From Dicyema japonicum (Eukaryota > Dicyemida > Rhombozoa > Dicyemidae), in NCBI GenBank assembly GCA_011109175.1, contig RDEW01000044.1, forward strand, positions 102,229 through 132,306: DNA of 30,078 bases, given 5' to 3'. The translations under genes and the position numbers were made by a program. Below, piece after piece: positions 1-9,490 of the stretch. The notes below the pieces were generated by a model that saw only the letters and a list, made by a program, of their open reading frames with translations, ran no database searches and had not been told where the DNA came from. Each line of letters opens with the position of its first letter. Position 1 is the stretch's first letter.

Positions 1-842
1 TAGAATCGTTTTTAAAAGAGCTTCAAGAGAGATTTAATGATTTCTCGTTTTTTGAACATTGATTTTTCTTATTCACAGTACCATTTCTACTAATGTTCAA
101 AGGCAGATGAAAGCATACAAATAGAACTATGCAATCCAATCAGATTCATTCAGATTCTATAAGTAAAGGTAAATATTTTGAGGTTTTTTTCATTTATGAA
201 ATTGACAAAATCTGCTTAATGAACAAGACTTACTGATGAATTTTTGTCGCTTTAATAAACTCGGAATTACACAAATAGCTGAGCCCAACATATCAAAAAT
301 TGTATCCAAAAAAGATGTTATTATAAATGCGGCCCTCAAAGCGAAATGAATTTGACACCCATACCCTATCATGTAATCTTCTCATCCAAGGAGACGGTCA
401 GTGGCTGACACTTTACCTCACAAGAGAGGTTCCAAGAGTATCGGATATGTATGTAATAGATTATTCAAGAGAATGCTCTCACTCACATCGTGGGTACTGA
501 GTTAATTTGTTATTTGAAGACTAGTTTTAATCCGATTTGAGTCTCTTATTGCTGATTTACCAATTTAAAATGAATATATTCCTTGGATATGGATAATGGG
601 ATTGATTTCAAGAATATTCATAATTATGGATTTGAGTCACTCAGGTTGATAAAGACCAAACAATCAATAGCGACAAAGAATAAATGAACGCTTCAATCAA
701 CTGTTACTATAAGTCTATATATAATGAGGCTTTTGGAAGGTGCGAATAATGAATAAAATGGTATGGAACCACATTTGCTGAAAGTAATCAGATCGTATAC
801 AATTGCTATGCGACATTACTTCCTATTACAACCAATTGACCT
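1..842. other. AT-rich stretch without a firm gene
   Basis: No gene is recognised here. Two short stretches look somewhat coding. Positions 3-59 read in frame 3 on the plus strand as a charged helix-like peptide (ESFLKELQERF...). Positions about 205-348 read on the plus strand as a lysine-rich tail ending with NAALKAK before a stop. The minus strand is open over the second stretch too, with a hydrophobic translation, so the strand cannot be decided. Neither matches a family I can name. Both could be chance frames at this AT content or broken exons. Confidence 0.3.
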
Positions 843-1070
843 ATGCTCCTCTTTTTGTCTGTCATTCAAAGAGCGGCAAAAAAATTCAAAGTTGTTATTC
901 AAATTCGTCCGCTTACCTACCTAGTGAACATCGAACTAATAATTACCTTTTATTGTGGATATAAAAATGAATATCCGGTTTCGTTGGTCTCAATTTTTCT
1001 ACAAAATATTTTAATGCATTCTAATGAGACGGATCTTGATGAACTAACCCTTCCTGGCTTAACCGTTTAA
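843..1070 (+). CDS. hypothetical short ORF, unrecognised
   Basis: A 75-codon frame from an ATG to a TAA. The translation begins MLLFLSVIQRAAKKF and ends DELTLPGLTV. I recognise no family, signal peptide or domain. The first residues are hydrophobic and followed by a basic patch. No nearby intron with good GT/AG sites clearly extends it. In DNA this AT-rich a frame of this length is only weak evidence, so it may be a chance ORF or a single exon of a gene with other short exons. Confidence 0.2.
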   Translation: MLLFLSVIQRAAKKFKVVIQIRPLTYLVNIELIITFYCGYKNEYPVSLVSIFLQNILMHSNETDLDELTLPGLTV

Positions 1071-1469
1071 GTAACACAAAACCACAGGCAGAATATAGGT
1101 TGTCAGATCTCTAACCGTTTACATGACCCAGTAACCAGAATTGTCATGTAATTGATGGTAATGTCTCCTTTATCTACTTGTTTGTTGTAATATGACCCCA
1201 ATAGTACAGTTAGACTGACTGTGTTAGAATCAATGTCTATTAGCTAAAATAAAGTCTTGGCAGTGGTGGATGAAACTCCAGATCGCAGTAATGTAGTAAT
1301 ACAGTCATCATTTAACTTGATTGGGTTCTGAAATTGAATGACTTGATTCATTAAAGCATGGAGTGACTGATGGATGTGGTTTCTTTTTCTTATATAATAA
1401 AGAATGTTAGGGAAGTCTGTGGAAGCAAATGTTCGTATTATTTAATGTTTTCTATCTCAATTTTCGCGA
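1071..1469. other. intergenic, no gene seen
   Basis: I see no gene here. A short plus-strand frame around 1,249-1,332 (KVLAVVDETPDRSNVV...) is open between stops but too short to support. The rest is AT-rich and structureless. Confidence 0.3.
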
Positions 1470-1839
1470 TGAGACAAAAACATGATGTTTCTTCACACAC
1501 GAACAGAGCCGTTGATTATATTATGAAGATCAATAATTATGTATTCTTCAGCTAAAAACATGCTTCTTTCACCACTTTCAGTGGTTTTGGTAAATAATAT
1601 CAACGAAAACTGATGAAATGAAGGCGACTATTCAAGCCGATAAAATATGCTTTNTGAGACAAAAACATGATGCTTCTTCATACGCGAACAGAGCCGTTGA
1701 TTATATTTTGAAGATCAATAATTATGTATTCTTCAGCTAAAAACATGCTTCTTTCACCACTTTCAGTGATTTTGGTAAATAATATCAAAGAAAACTGATG
1801 AAATGAAGGCGACTATTCAAGCCGATAAAAATCTGCTTT
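1470..1839 (+). repeat. two-copy tandem duplication joined by one N
   Basis: Copy 1 is 1,470-1,653 and copy 2 is 1,655-1,839, separated by the single unknown base at 1,654. Both start tgagacaaaaacatgatg and end at a gccgataaaa...ctgcttt motif. The copies differ at several scattered bases. A single N between diverged copies suggests a scaffold join of two allelic contig ends rather than a real duplication. Confidence 0.85.
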
Positions 1840-2029
1840 CTAATGAAACAGGAAATATCTGAAAATCGTTATATTAGAGGGAACCATCAAGTCAACAAGT
1901 TACAGTAACAGCTATAGGACTATAGTTAATATATTTATGCATATTGGTAACAATGCATTAATCATTCCTTGTGTATAGGGTTTGTTAGCGATTTAATGGT
2001 TATTTTCTTAGTAATCAGCAGAGTTTTTC

Positions 2030-2223
2030 ATTTAATTGACCGGGAGTTAATAGGTAATAATTTTTGTTACTTATAAGTGGAGTTTACAAGAATTCATCGC
2101 TAAAAAAATAAAAAAAATATAGACCGATTTAATTGACCGGGAGTTAATAGGTAATAATTTTTGTTACTTATAAGTGGAGTTTACAAGAATTCATCGCTAA
2201 AAAAATAAAAAAAATATAGACCG
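2030..2223 (+). repeat. 97-bp exact tandem duplication
   Basis: Copy 1 is 2,030-2,126 and copy 2 is 2,127-2,223, starting atttaattgaccgggag, with a short third partial start at 2,224. The copies look identical and abut directly with no N. The sequence between 1,840 and 2,029 is AT-rich and holds no gene that I can see. Confidence 0.9.
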
Positions 2224-2235
2224 ATTTAATTTTAT

Positions 2236-3010
2236 CAAACCAAAAGCGTACACTCCCAGAGATCTGTCATGTGGACCTGATGTGATGCAGAACTTGAAAA
2301 CACCACGAGTTTCCTGGTCTCGTCGATTATTATTAATGCAACACACGTTAACCATAACACCCATAGTATTACCAATTCGCCTATAAAAATGATCAAATTA
2401 ACTAAGGGTTACTCCTTTCACCGTCTTGTGGAACCACTCTCAATCCCCCATGGTGTTCTCCGCGTCTTAATTTTCTTTTGATCTACTTGAAGACTGATAG
2501 TTATCCCGTCCTCACTAACACGTAGGATGCCGCCTGAAATCAAGCGAGAGTGTTTGGCCCTCTCGTGAAATTTTGCAGTCCTTCGGGTTGAAATGGTTCA
2601 AGAATCATAGACTCNTATTATTATTAATGCAACACACGTAAATCATAACACCCATAGTATTACCAATTCGCCTATAAAAATGATCAAATTAACTAAGCGT
2701 TACTCCTTTCACCGTCGTGTGGAACCTCTCTCAAACCCCCATGGTGTTCTCGCGTCTTAATTTTCTTTTGATGTACTTGAAGACTGATAGTTATCCCGTC
2801 CTCACTAACACGTAGGATGCCGCCTGAAATCAAGCGAGAGTGTTTGGCCCCCTCGTGAAATTTTGCAGTCCTTCGGATTGGAATGGTTCAAGAATCATAG
2901 ACTCAAAAATAAGGCCGATAATCCTGTTGGCGGCTTCCTGGAGTTCGGTCAACTTCTTCATCAACCTCCCACGCCTTATGGGAACATTAAATCCAGCGTT
3001 ATTCAAACAT
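2236..3010 (-). mobile_element. non-LTR retrotransposon RT C-terminal remnant
   Basis: The minus strand carries a decayed RT C-terminal region. At about 3,000-2,905 it reads RRGRLMKKLTELQEAANRII, which resembles the 'kkLeevQ..a.RiI' segment after the RT thumb in APE-type non-LTR elements. At 2,325-2,236 it ends RSLGVYAFG, closely like the tail at about 19,900-19,960 (RMSGAYAFG); the DNA word ccaaaagcgtac is shared by both. Several stops interrupt it. It contains an internal two-copy duplication at 2,325-2,904. The tail match is direct; the assignment of the 3,000-2,905 part rests on motif resemblance. Confidence 0.55.
2325..2904 (+). repeat. two-copy tandem duplication joined by one N
   Basis: Copy 1 is 2,325-2,614 and copy 2 is 2,616-2,904, with a single unknown base at 2,615. 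Each runs from attattaatgcaacacacg to agaatcatagactc. The copies differ by several substitutions and a few 1-base indels, as expected for two haplotypes placed in tandem. It lies within the RT remnant. Confidence 0.85.
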
Positions 3011-3086
3011 ATTTTTAGTTTAATATTAAAAAATTAAAATAATTATTAATAAATTTTTAAAAAAAATTATTGATTTAAATACTTTA

Positions 3087-3289
3087 ATGACAAGTATGTT
3101 GTAGTAAATTAGGTTTGAGGGGGCAACCAAAGAGATCTTGCACGAGAAAAAAATCAAAAAAAGAAGCAAACTGCGACTCGTCCTGCAAATCAACAAGAAA
3201 ATAATAAAGGACTTTCTTACCAAGAACGACTCATTAGAGACTCCAAAATAATGCAAGAAAAGCAAGCTAAAAAATTGAATGACAAATGA
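3087..3289 (+). CDS. SERF-type small EDRK-rich protein, one 26-nt intron
   Basis: A 58-residue protein of the SERF (small EDRK-rich factor, 4F5) family. SERF proteins are small, highly charged, mostly disordered and modify amyloid aggregation in other animals. Exon 1 is 7 coding bases (ATG ACA A, 3,087-3,093), the intron is 3,094-3,119 (gtatgtt...tttgag, 26 nt), and exon 2 is 3,120-3,289 ending in TGA. Splicing gives MTRGNQRDLAREKNQKKK, the diagnostic N-terminus, followed by a Gln/Asn-rich middle and a charged helical tail with IMQEKQAKK. The length fits animal SERF proteins (about 59-62 residues). Without the intron the start codon does not connect to the family motif, so the homology supports the splice. 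It is the clearest host gene here with the FKBP gene. The minus-strand frame over it is a shadow. Confidence 0.9.
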
Positions 3290-3484
3290 TTGCTGTAAAA
3301 TTTTTTGACTCAATAATTGACTTTGTTAATTGCGGAGATATTTCTTTCTGTAATGTGAATTAGCTTATTTTGCTTCACATCAGATCCTCAGATTGAATCA
3401 TGTGAAGTAACTTTTTAATGATTGACCAGTGAGATTTGTGGCAACGTGTAACTACGTGATTGAATATTTCCCTTTTGCTTTCAG
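3290..3484. other. AT-rich spacer downstream of the SERF gene
   Basis: No gene seen. The end of this stretch (3,455-3,484) has a pyrimidine-rich tract followed by CAG (cccttttgctttcag), which would serve as a 3' splice site for the open frame that follows. Confidence 0.3.
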
Positions 3485-3670
3485 GTAACGAGTTTTTGCT
3501 TGACCTACATAGATGAGGCCATACTGGAACGAGTCAGGATCTCAGGATTACTAAGTTTGGTTTACCCAAAGACTCACATAAGAGTTGTAGAGTTGTATGA
3601 GGTGAAATCCTCCCAGATAACGTCTTATGGATCAGTGTTTAATTGTCGGCTCCCCCATGATAGTAATTAG
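3485..3670 (+). CDS. possible exon, unrecognised
   Basis: An open frame of 61 codons with no ATG at its start but a strong acceptor-like sequence (cccttttgctttcag) immediately upstream, ending at TAG 3,668-3,670. The translation includes ILERVRISGLLSLVYPKTHI and ends RLPHDSN. I do not recognise it. The base composition is less AT-rich than the flanks. It could be the last exon of a host gene whose earlier exons I cannot find, or a chance frame. Confidence 0.25.
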   Translation, partial: VTSFCLTYIDEAILERVRISGLLSLVYPKTHIRVVELYEVKSSQITSYGSVFNCRLPHDSN

Positions 3671-4895
3671 TAATGTTTATTAAAAGATTTTTACGTTTGT
3701 GGAGATTTGCCAGATGCTCTATATTTGTGATTATTTTAGTGTGAGCATGTCTGATGTGTCCTCTTTTACAGATACTCAAATTAATACGTTTCTTCCATAT
3801 CAATTTTCTCTCTGTTCAATGCAATATTCATGCAAAAGACGATTGCAATTGCTATTTCGTTTAATGAAGTTTTATATTCTTTTATCATAGTTTTGTTTTT
3901 TATTCAACATATGTTCCTTATGATTGAGGATGCTTCCATTGCGCGTGCTCTAATGAACGAGATAGAATGATGGCTAAAAATCAACACCAGATTGCACACA
4001 AACACTCAATTCGATAATTGAATTTAAATGAAACAAAAGATAAATAGTTCTCTATTTTATTTTTTAACAGGTTACATCAAAAAATTGGATGATAGATTAT
4101 TTAATTATTTAAATAATTACAAGAATAAATATTTCATAATTTAAAAAAATCAGTAAATAAAAACCTCGATAGATAAAATTCGCCCTCGTTGAGAACACTA
4201 CTCTGAATCACTGTACTTCAACAAGATCAGATTGTGGTAGTCCAACTATATTAACATACTAGCTTAAGGAAAGCAACGGGATAGATAAGAGATTAGAGTT
4301 TGTACTTTTTTGGAATTTATTGAACATTGTCAATCGCCATGAGTTCATTTCTACATCCCCACATTGGCAGTCTTTGATGTAACATACTTATGCAGGATAT
4401 GAAATTTCGAGTCTTTTTTAATTACTTCAACGTGACAGTAAATCAAATCCATAACAATGCCGTAAATAGTGAAACATCATTTGTAAACCAAAATTCTCTA
4501 CGTGATTAATAATAGTCAATTCGAAACTAAGTACATCGAATGTCACTACATTTAATTAACCGAGAATCACCAATATAGGAAAAGTATTAGGTGATCCCTG
4601 ACCTTCTTTTTAACATCCTATCATTCACTTTATGTGATTTCATGGAGTCGTCTAGCTCATGTACATGGATTATGAATTGTGCCATTTTACCTGAAAAAAC
4701 GTCGAAAGTGTGTAATCCCTTCACAGGTGTCGATCTTGGTTGTATTCATTGTTACCCTATGATGGCGATTATCATGATGGTTTGTCCGATACCTAAATGG
4801 GGCACCAAGTTTACCAAAATGCGGGGATGCCCGAAAAACAGGAGTTTATTATTATTTCTGATATTGAGTCAATAATTAACATCAAACAACATTTT
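3671..4895. other. AT-rich stretch, no firm gene
   Basis: Mostly AT-rich intergenic DNA. A 63-codon frame at 3,699-3,890 is low-complexity and probably chance. A 94-codon plus-strand frame at 4,591-4,875 starts at GTG rather than ATG; it is Cys- and Met-rich and I recognise nothing in it. A dispersed repeat copy lies at about 3,957-4,185. Confidence 0.25.
3957..4185 (+). repeat. dispersed AT-rich repeat, copy 1
   Basis: This segment resembles 8,330-8,690 in order: gataatt.gaattt, then aaaatagttctctattt, then ttatttaattatttaaa.aatta, then taaatattt.ataatttaaaaaa and a final aaaa.ctcg. The second copy is longer, with about 120 extra bases in the middle. The pair looks like a short non-coding mobile or dispersed element, although no terminal inverted repeats are clear. 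Confidence 0.45.
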
Positions 4896-5071
4896 TGCAA
4901 AAATAATCAGTTATTTTAAATTTAGTTTTAGAGTTTTTTCGTATATTATTTGTTTATTTTAGCCGGAATTTAAGAAGTCTCACTGCCAAAATAATCAGTT
5001 ATTTTAAATTTAGTTTTAGAGTTTTTTCGTATATTATTTGTTTATTTTAGCCGGAATTTAAGAAGTCTCAC
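4896..5071 (+). repeat. 88-bp tandem duplication
   Basis: Copy 1 is 4,896-4,983 and copy 2 is 4,984-5,071, beginning tgc.aaaataatcag and ending aagaagtctcac. They are identical apart from one base near the start and abut with no N. Confidence 0.9.
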
Positions 5072-5240
5072 AGCATTTTTGGTGCCACATGGTAAATTAT
5101 ATCTACCAAATTGTTTAGCAAATCCTTTGTTTCCTCTACGGCACTTTCAATATTGTCCGTTTCTTAATATCTACTATAGATATTATTTTTGGATTCAATT
5201 TTTGAAGCTGTAACTAATGCGACTTTCTTCAGAATATGGC
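5068..5240 (-). CDS. possible 3' exon, unrecognised
   Basis: The minus strand from about 5,165 down to the TGA at 5,070-5,068 reads ETDNIESAVEETKDLLNNLV and then DIIYHVAPKML, an acidic amphipathic helix-like C-terminus. A 52-nt intron with gt/ag ends could join it in frame to upstream minus-strand codons near 5,240 (PYSEESRI), which continue into the duplicated region 5,222-5,630. I do not recognise the protein. The composition is protein-like, but the splice is a guess and the upstream part contains stops in both duplicated copies. Confidence 0.3.
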
Positions 5241-5630
5241 CTTAAATCGGAATTTTGTTTACTATCGCAGATAGGTTCTTTCACGGTCAGATGAACTATA
5301 GCTAAGATTGGTTTCCAGAACAATTGAAGTCCATTGGTTTTCCGTTATTGCGAATTTTGTGTGTTTCGATATTCTCGGAATTGAGGCGATTTTACAAATT
5401 TGCAGAGTCGATTTTTAGAATTGACTNTTTCTTCAGAATATGGCTTTAAATCGGAATTTTGTCTACTATCGCAGATAGGTTCTTTCACGGTCAGATGAAC
5501 TTTAGCTAAAATTGGTTTCCAGAACAATTGAAGTCCATTGGATTTCCGTTATTGCGAATTTTGTGTGTTTCGATATTCTCGGAATTGAGGAGTTTTTACA
5601 AATTTGTAGAGTCGATTTTTAGAATTGACT
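5222..5630 (+). repeat. two-copy tandem duplication joined by one N
   Basis: Copy 1 is 5,222-5,426 and copy 2 is 5,428-5,630, with the unknown base at 5,427. Each runs from ttcttcagaatatggc to tttttagaattgact. The copies differ at about ten positions, which fits allelic contigs joined head to tail. Confidence 0.85.
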
Positions 5631-5713
5631 AATCTGAGCAGTTCAGCTCTCTTTTGTCGTTTTTCACGACTTCTAAAATAAAATTAATCAAGACAGTCTC
5701 ATATTCTCCATAA

Positions 5714-6066
5714 TTAATCCTCCCGTCTTCTCTCACTCTTCTTAGTCTTCTCTAATATATTCTTTGCAAGAGTGTTCGTCCTTTCATTCTCCCCCACTTT
5801 TTTCCCCTTAGCCGCCTTCAATAACCTTGATCTCCTCAATATCTTCTATACAGTACTCTTACCAGTCGAACCAAAAACACGTTGTTTTTCTATAATATTA
5901 ACGACACAACATCTCTAATATATTCTTTGCAAGAGTGTTCGTCCTTTCATTCTCCCCCACTTTTTTCCCCTTAGCCGCCTTCAATAACCTTGATCTCCTC
6001 AATATCTTCTATACAGTACTCTTACCAGTCGAACCAAAAACACGTTGTTTTTCTATAATATCAACG
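5714..6066 (-). pseudogene. basic coding-like remnant, unrecognised
   Basis: The minus strand reads VDIIEKQRVFGSTGKSTV, then a TAG, then KILRRSRLLKAAKGKKVGEN, and continues lysine-rich to SERRRED and a TAA at 5,716-5,714. The segment GKSTV.KILRR looks a little like a helix-turn-helix of a pogo-type transposase or a DNA-binding protein, but the match is too short to name. The upstream half occurs twice because of the 163-bp duplication. It may be a broken gene or a transposase remnant. Confidence 0.3.
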
Positions 6067-6074
6067 GCAAAACA
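5749..6074 (+). repeat. 163-bp tandem duplication
   Basis: Copy 1 is 5,749-5,911 and copy 2 is 5,912-6,074, both starting tctctaatatattctttgc. They abut with no N and differ only near the 3' end (gacacaac against ggcaaaac). Confidence 0.85.
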
Positions 6075-7258
6075 CACAAATCAGGATAATTTAGTGACTA
6101 TATATTAATAGAATATGTACTTTCTCTGAGTATCCCCCAACATTTGGTTCTCATTTGGCAATATTAGGAGAACACATTAAGTTTCGTTGATAATTATTCC
6201 TTTTGTGGAGATATCAGGCATACCCTCATGGTCTGTTCACTCAGAGTTGATATTGGGAAGAATCACATGGGCTGTGTTAAATCTGGCTTTTTTGGGGTCA
6301 GTGGAAAGATCCACGTGGTCTGTGATGATTGTTGGTCTTTCTTTAATAGTATTAGAGGGATCCAAGTGAATCGTATTACGGGATGACTTAGGATAAGTCT
6401 GAAATATTATCTACTGTTTACTATTGGATAATTGGATTCCTCGTCTAACAAATCTTTAATACACCTCAAACCTACTGTTTCGGATAGCAATCGATTATTG
6501 GGAAATTCGGAGAATGGTTGTTCTACAACCTTCTAGAATATCCTATACCTTCCACTTTCATAGGTTGAATTTGCCATTGGAAAACTTAAAAACTACTTCT
6601 TCGGTAATGTTTGCATGAGATGATGGGTGGATGTGGGTTTTGGAAAACTCTGATATTTTTAATCAACTGACCTGTTTTGGTGGAAACTTTTGAAAATCTC
6701 ATCTTTTTCGAACTGAAATCACTTCATTCTTTAGCAAAGAGTTTTCATAATGGAAAATCTTCATCAATAGATTTCTCTCTTTATTACAGATAAATTCCCA
6801 TAATGGCTAATATTTAAAAAAAACGTGATGTTTGGACTAGAATACGTGTCACTTTTAACGATGGAAAAAATATATTTCTGGTATATCCAGGTTTATTTTA
6901 AATTCTATTGATTACGAAGTATTTCATTTATTTACAACTCAAGACCTTTGATGTAGATTCCCTGAGTGCTTATTGATTTTAGTGAACTACAAATATAATA
7001 TCACAGATTTTGTTAACACATCCACATCTCACATAACAATCAGATAATTTAGTAGTTGGGTTATCTGTGGTCCCTTTTGATATGTCTCAGAACAAAGTTG
7101 GTTTGTGTCTCAGTTTGTCAACTGAACATGCGCTGTCAATCCGACTGCTTAAATTTGCAGTACTAGAACAAACACGACTATAAACGATACAGCGGCGAAT
7201 ATAGTCAAACTACGTTATAAGTACTAAGACTTTTATAGGTTACTATACTCTCTCTCTT
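6075..7258. other. AT-rich stretch, no firm gene
   Basis: No recognised gene. Between about 6,225 and 6,410 both strands are open over 55-65 codons. The plus-strand frame (6,187-6,369) is hydrophobic. The minus-strand frame reads soluble protein-like sequence (IKERPTIITDHVDLSTDPKK) and I favour it slightly. The end of the stretch (7,243-7,261) is a good pyrimidine tract plus AG (ctctctctcttttag), a possible 3' splice site. Confidence 0.25.
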
Positions 7259-7261
7259 TTA

Positions 7262-7619
7262 GGAGAAACATTTGTCGCAATAAGCTAACAGGATGTTAGG
7301 AAAGAAGCAATGTGGATTATAAACAATGTGTATACAAAAAAAACGGATTAGAAACATTGGCGGCAACGAAGAATATTCGAGACGTTTCCAGAACCAACAC
7401 CGTTCGCGAGCATCTCTCAACCTGAACGATATTCCGCTTTCAACATCACTGAGAATACCTATGGTCAGAGGCCCGGCCACATCCAAAATCCGAAATACAA
7501 TATGGAACTTGAGACTGAAATTTAATATTAGACAAATATTACAAGAGATGCAAATCGCTAGCTCAGACCCTGTGCTGATTATAACTACGACAGAGCGTAT
7601 GTACATTCAGAGCATTTAG
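7262..7619 (+). CDS. possible exon(s), reading frame undecided
   Basis: Two plus-strand readings compete. One is an unspliced ATG frame of 97 codons at 7,326-7,619 (contains IRQILQEMQIASSDPVLI). The other begins near the acceptor at 7,261, passes ATGTGGATTATAAACAAT at about 7,309, removes a 24-nt GT/AG intron (gtgtatac...ggattag) and continues for about 59 codons (includes ETFPEPTPFASISQPERYS). The second uses an intron of exactly the size seen in the two sure genes, which is suggestive but not proof. I recognise neither protein. Confidence 0.3.
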
Positions 7620-7934
7620 CAAAGTCGCATTTAATCATTCAATTCCATTGTGACCATGACGCTCGAATTTGTCCAGGGCAGTATTTCTCAGCCTTTTTTT
7701 CATATCTCCCTATAAAAAATTTCCGACCTTGTTAATAATTTAATAACTATAGAAAAACCGAGTTTTAATTTTTACGGAAAACACAAATAAATCAACTGGA
7801 TTACTTTGATTGTTTGGTTACGGCAATTAATTATTCATTTGTGATAAAAAATTAAATTAAAATTACTACTTGAAATTAAATCAATATTACTTTTTGTCTC
7901 TTGAAGAGAAGTAGTTGACTTGAAACCCTTCCAT
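7620..7934. other. AT-rich spacer
   Basis: No gene seen; AT-rich with short direct words shared with 8,860 (gattactttgattgt). Confidence 0.3.
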
Positions 7935-8310
7935 TTACTTTTCACACGGGTTGTCTGGCATGTCATCGGTGATTGGTTGCCGTAGCCAAATCTCCTTGAT
8001 AGTGCGCACCCCATATTTGTTCTCCGCCAACATGCTCTCTAACGTCTTTTTGTGATGTTCTAGTTGGTGCATCGATAATCTTATAATTAACGATGTATTC
8101 CGAAAATAAGTCCAGGGCTTAGGTTTGTTCACTTGATATGTTCATGTCAAAGATAATGTGCGTATTTGAAATAAATAAATTAAATTTAAATTTAAACGAT
8201 TCCAAAGACCAAGGGTAAACAAACTAACTAACTTGTAGAACCTCACTCGTTCCAGCATTCCAGAACTTGTCTCCAGATAACGACATTTTCTCCGAAGAAG
8301 GAAGTTCCAT
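7935..8310 (-). CDS. possible small two-exon gene, unrecognised
   Basis: A minus-strand open frame of 65 codons ends at 7,935. Its last part reads KKTLESMLAENKYGVRTIKE and then IWLRQPITDDMPDNPCEK, with a soluble, helical composition unlike a random AT-rich frame. About 90 bases upstream, an ATG at 8,310-8,308 opens a 26-codon frame (MELPSSEKMSLSGDKFWNAG...) that runs to CTACAA|gttag, a possible donor. Joining them needs an intron of roughly 100 bases, longer than the 23-27 nt introns in the sure genes, so they may be separate. No family recognised. Confidence 0.3.
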
Positions 8311-8329
8311 AATTAAATTTTATTGTGAG

Positions 8330-8690
8330 ATGGAAGAGTGAGATGGAATAGTCGCTTCGCTAGAAAACTCATCACAATATGACAGACACAATGGGTTAAG
8401 TGGATAATTCGATTTTAAATAAAATCAAAAGAAAAATAGTTCTCTATTTATTTTGGAAAAAACAGCGAAAATGTTTGAGAAAAATAACGGAAAGGAAAAT
8501 TGAAAAAAATGGCACAAGCGAATTTATAAATAGTTTTTATTGGTGACACGAATTTGTTTAATTAACTATTTATTTTATTCTTTACAAATACCATGAAAAG
8601 TTGCATTATTATTTAATTATTTAAAATTAATTTAAGTATAAATATTTAATAATTTAAAAAATCACTAATTAAAAACTCGCCGCCTGAAAA
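8330..8690 (+). repeat. dispersed AT-rich repeat, copy 2
   Basis: The longer partner of the segment at 3,957-4,185, sharing ordered blocks including aaaatagttctctattt and taaatattt.ataatttaaaaaa. Extra sequence at about 8,460-8,590 is absent from the first copy. No protein-coding content is seen in either. Confidence 0.45.
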
Positions 8691-8946
8691 AAATAACACT
8701 GTCGACGATACGAGCGGAGTTTTTGGGCCAAAAAATATCAAGATCGCTTGGGTCAATGATATTGAAAATGAGTAATGAGCCTCGAAAAACCAAATGGCTT
8801 TTCCAAAGGATTTCTTTGGCAGTTGTAAGGATGAACATCCATTCCATCCTTTCAGTTAGATTACTTTGATTGTCTCATTGCAAAATAAATTGTTTTCTTA
8901 ACGAACATTTGTAATATTAATGTTTTTTATACAAATTATTGATTTT
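8691..8946. other. spacer, no gene seen
   Basis: A 60-codon minus-strand frame (8,665-8,847) covers part of this stretch but has no recognisable motif and overlaps the repeat. I treat it as chance. Confidence 0.3.
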
Positions 8947-9087
8947 AGAGTCCTTTCATTCTCACAACATGGATTCAGAGGGCGTTATTTAACCACTACC
9001 CACCTAACTTCCCTCAACCAGTTTACCATTGAAGGTTTAATCACAAATCCTCGCCACTTCAAACCGTCGTTTGGTCGGTCGATCTAA
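8947..9087 (+). mobile_element. non-LTR reverse transcriptase fragment (fingers motif)
   Basis: A 46-codon open stretch reads RVLSFSQHGFRGRYLTTTHL and then TSLNQFTIEGLITNPRHF before a TAA at 9,085-9,087. The motif QHGFR followed by TTT.L is the conserved RT segment before motif A in APE-type non-LTR elements, and the following N-Q..IEGL.T also fits that family. Motif A (a D...AFD pattern) does not follow, so the element is cut or scrambled just downstream. There are no host splice sites nearby. Confidence 0.6.
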
Positions 9088-9291
9088 TATTCTTTATTTA
9101 AAAAAGGTAATGTAAATTAAAGGGATCTATTATGGGTTGGAGGCACTGAGCACGCAATGGGTGTTCTACGATGTTAGCACCACCCCCTCTCTGCCGACGT
9201 ACGTAAACTAGATAATGTAAATGTCCTCTGTTTCTTTTGTAACCTCTCTGAGTTGATAGAAAAACGCCTTATCGAATGTTATGAACTTGTT
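9088..9291. other. spacer with coding-like patch
   Basis: A plus-strand patch at about 9,209-9,330 reads CFFCNLSELIEKRLIECYEL, helical and protein-like, and runs into the 101-bp duplication. It does not continue the RT fragment in an obvious way and I cannot name it. Confidence 0.25.
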
Positions 9292-9490
9292 CGCTGTTCT
9301 TCTACAATTCCAAAGTTGACCGATCTATAGAGGACAGGTATTTGCTGCGACTACTTAATATCCTTTGGTTTTTTACAAGTTAGTGAGACGTACGCTGTTC
9401 TTCTACAATTCCAAAGTTGACCGATCTATAGAGGACAGGTATTTGCTGCGACTACTTAATAGCCTTTGGTTTTTTACAAGTTAGTGAGAC
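9292..9490 (+). repeat. 101-bp tandem duplication
   Basis: Copy 1 is 9,292-9,392 and copy 2 is 9,393-9,490, starting cgctgttcttctacaattcc. They abut with no N and differ at one internal base (tatcc against tagcc). Confidence 0.9.

Noticed and set aside
3026-3313. 95-codon minus-strand hydrophobic frame
   Set aside because: Antisense of the SERF gene, which is supported by family homology and a splice site.
7284-7330. Importin-alpha-like words (DVRKEAMWIINN)
   Set aside because: The match is a dozen residues, preceded by an in-frame stop and not followed by an armadillo repeat; too little to name.
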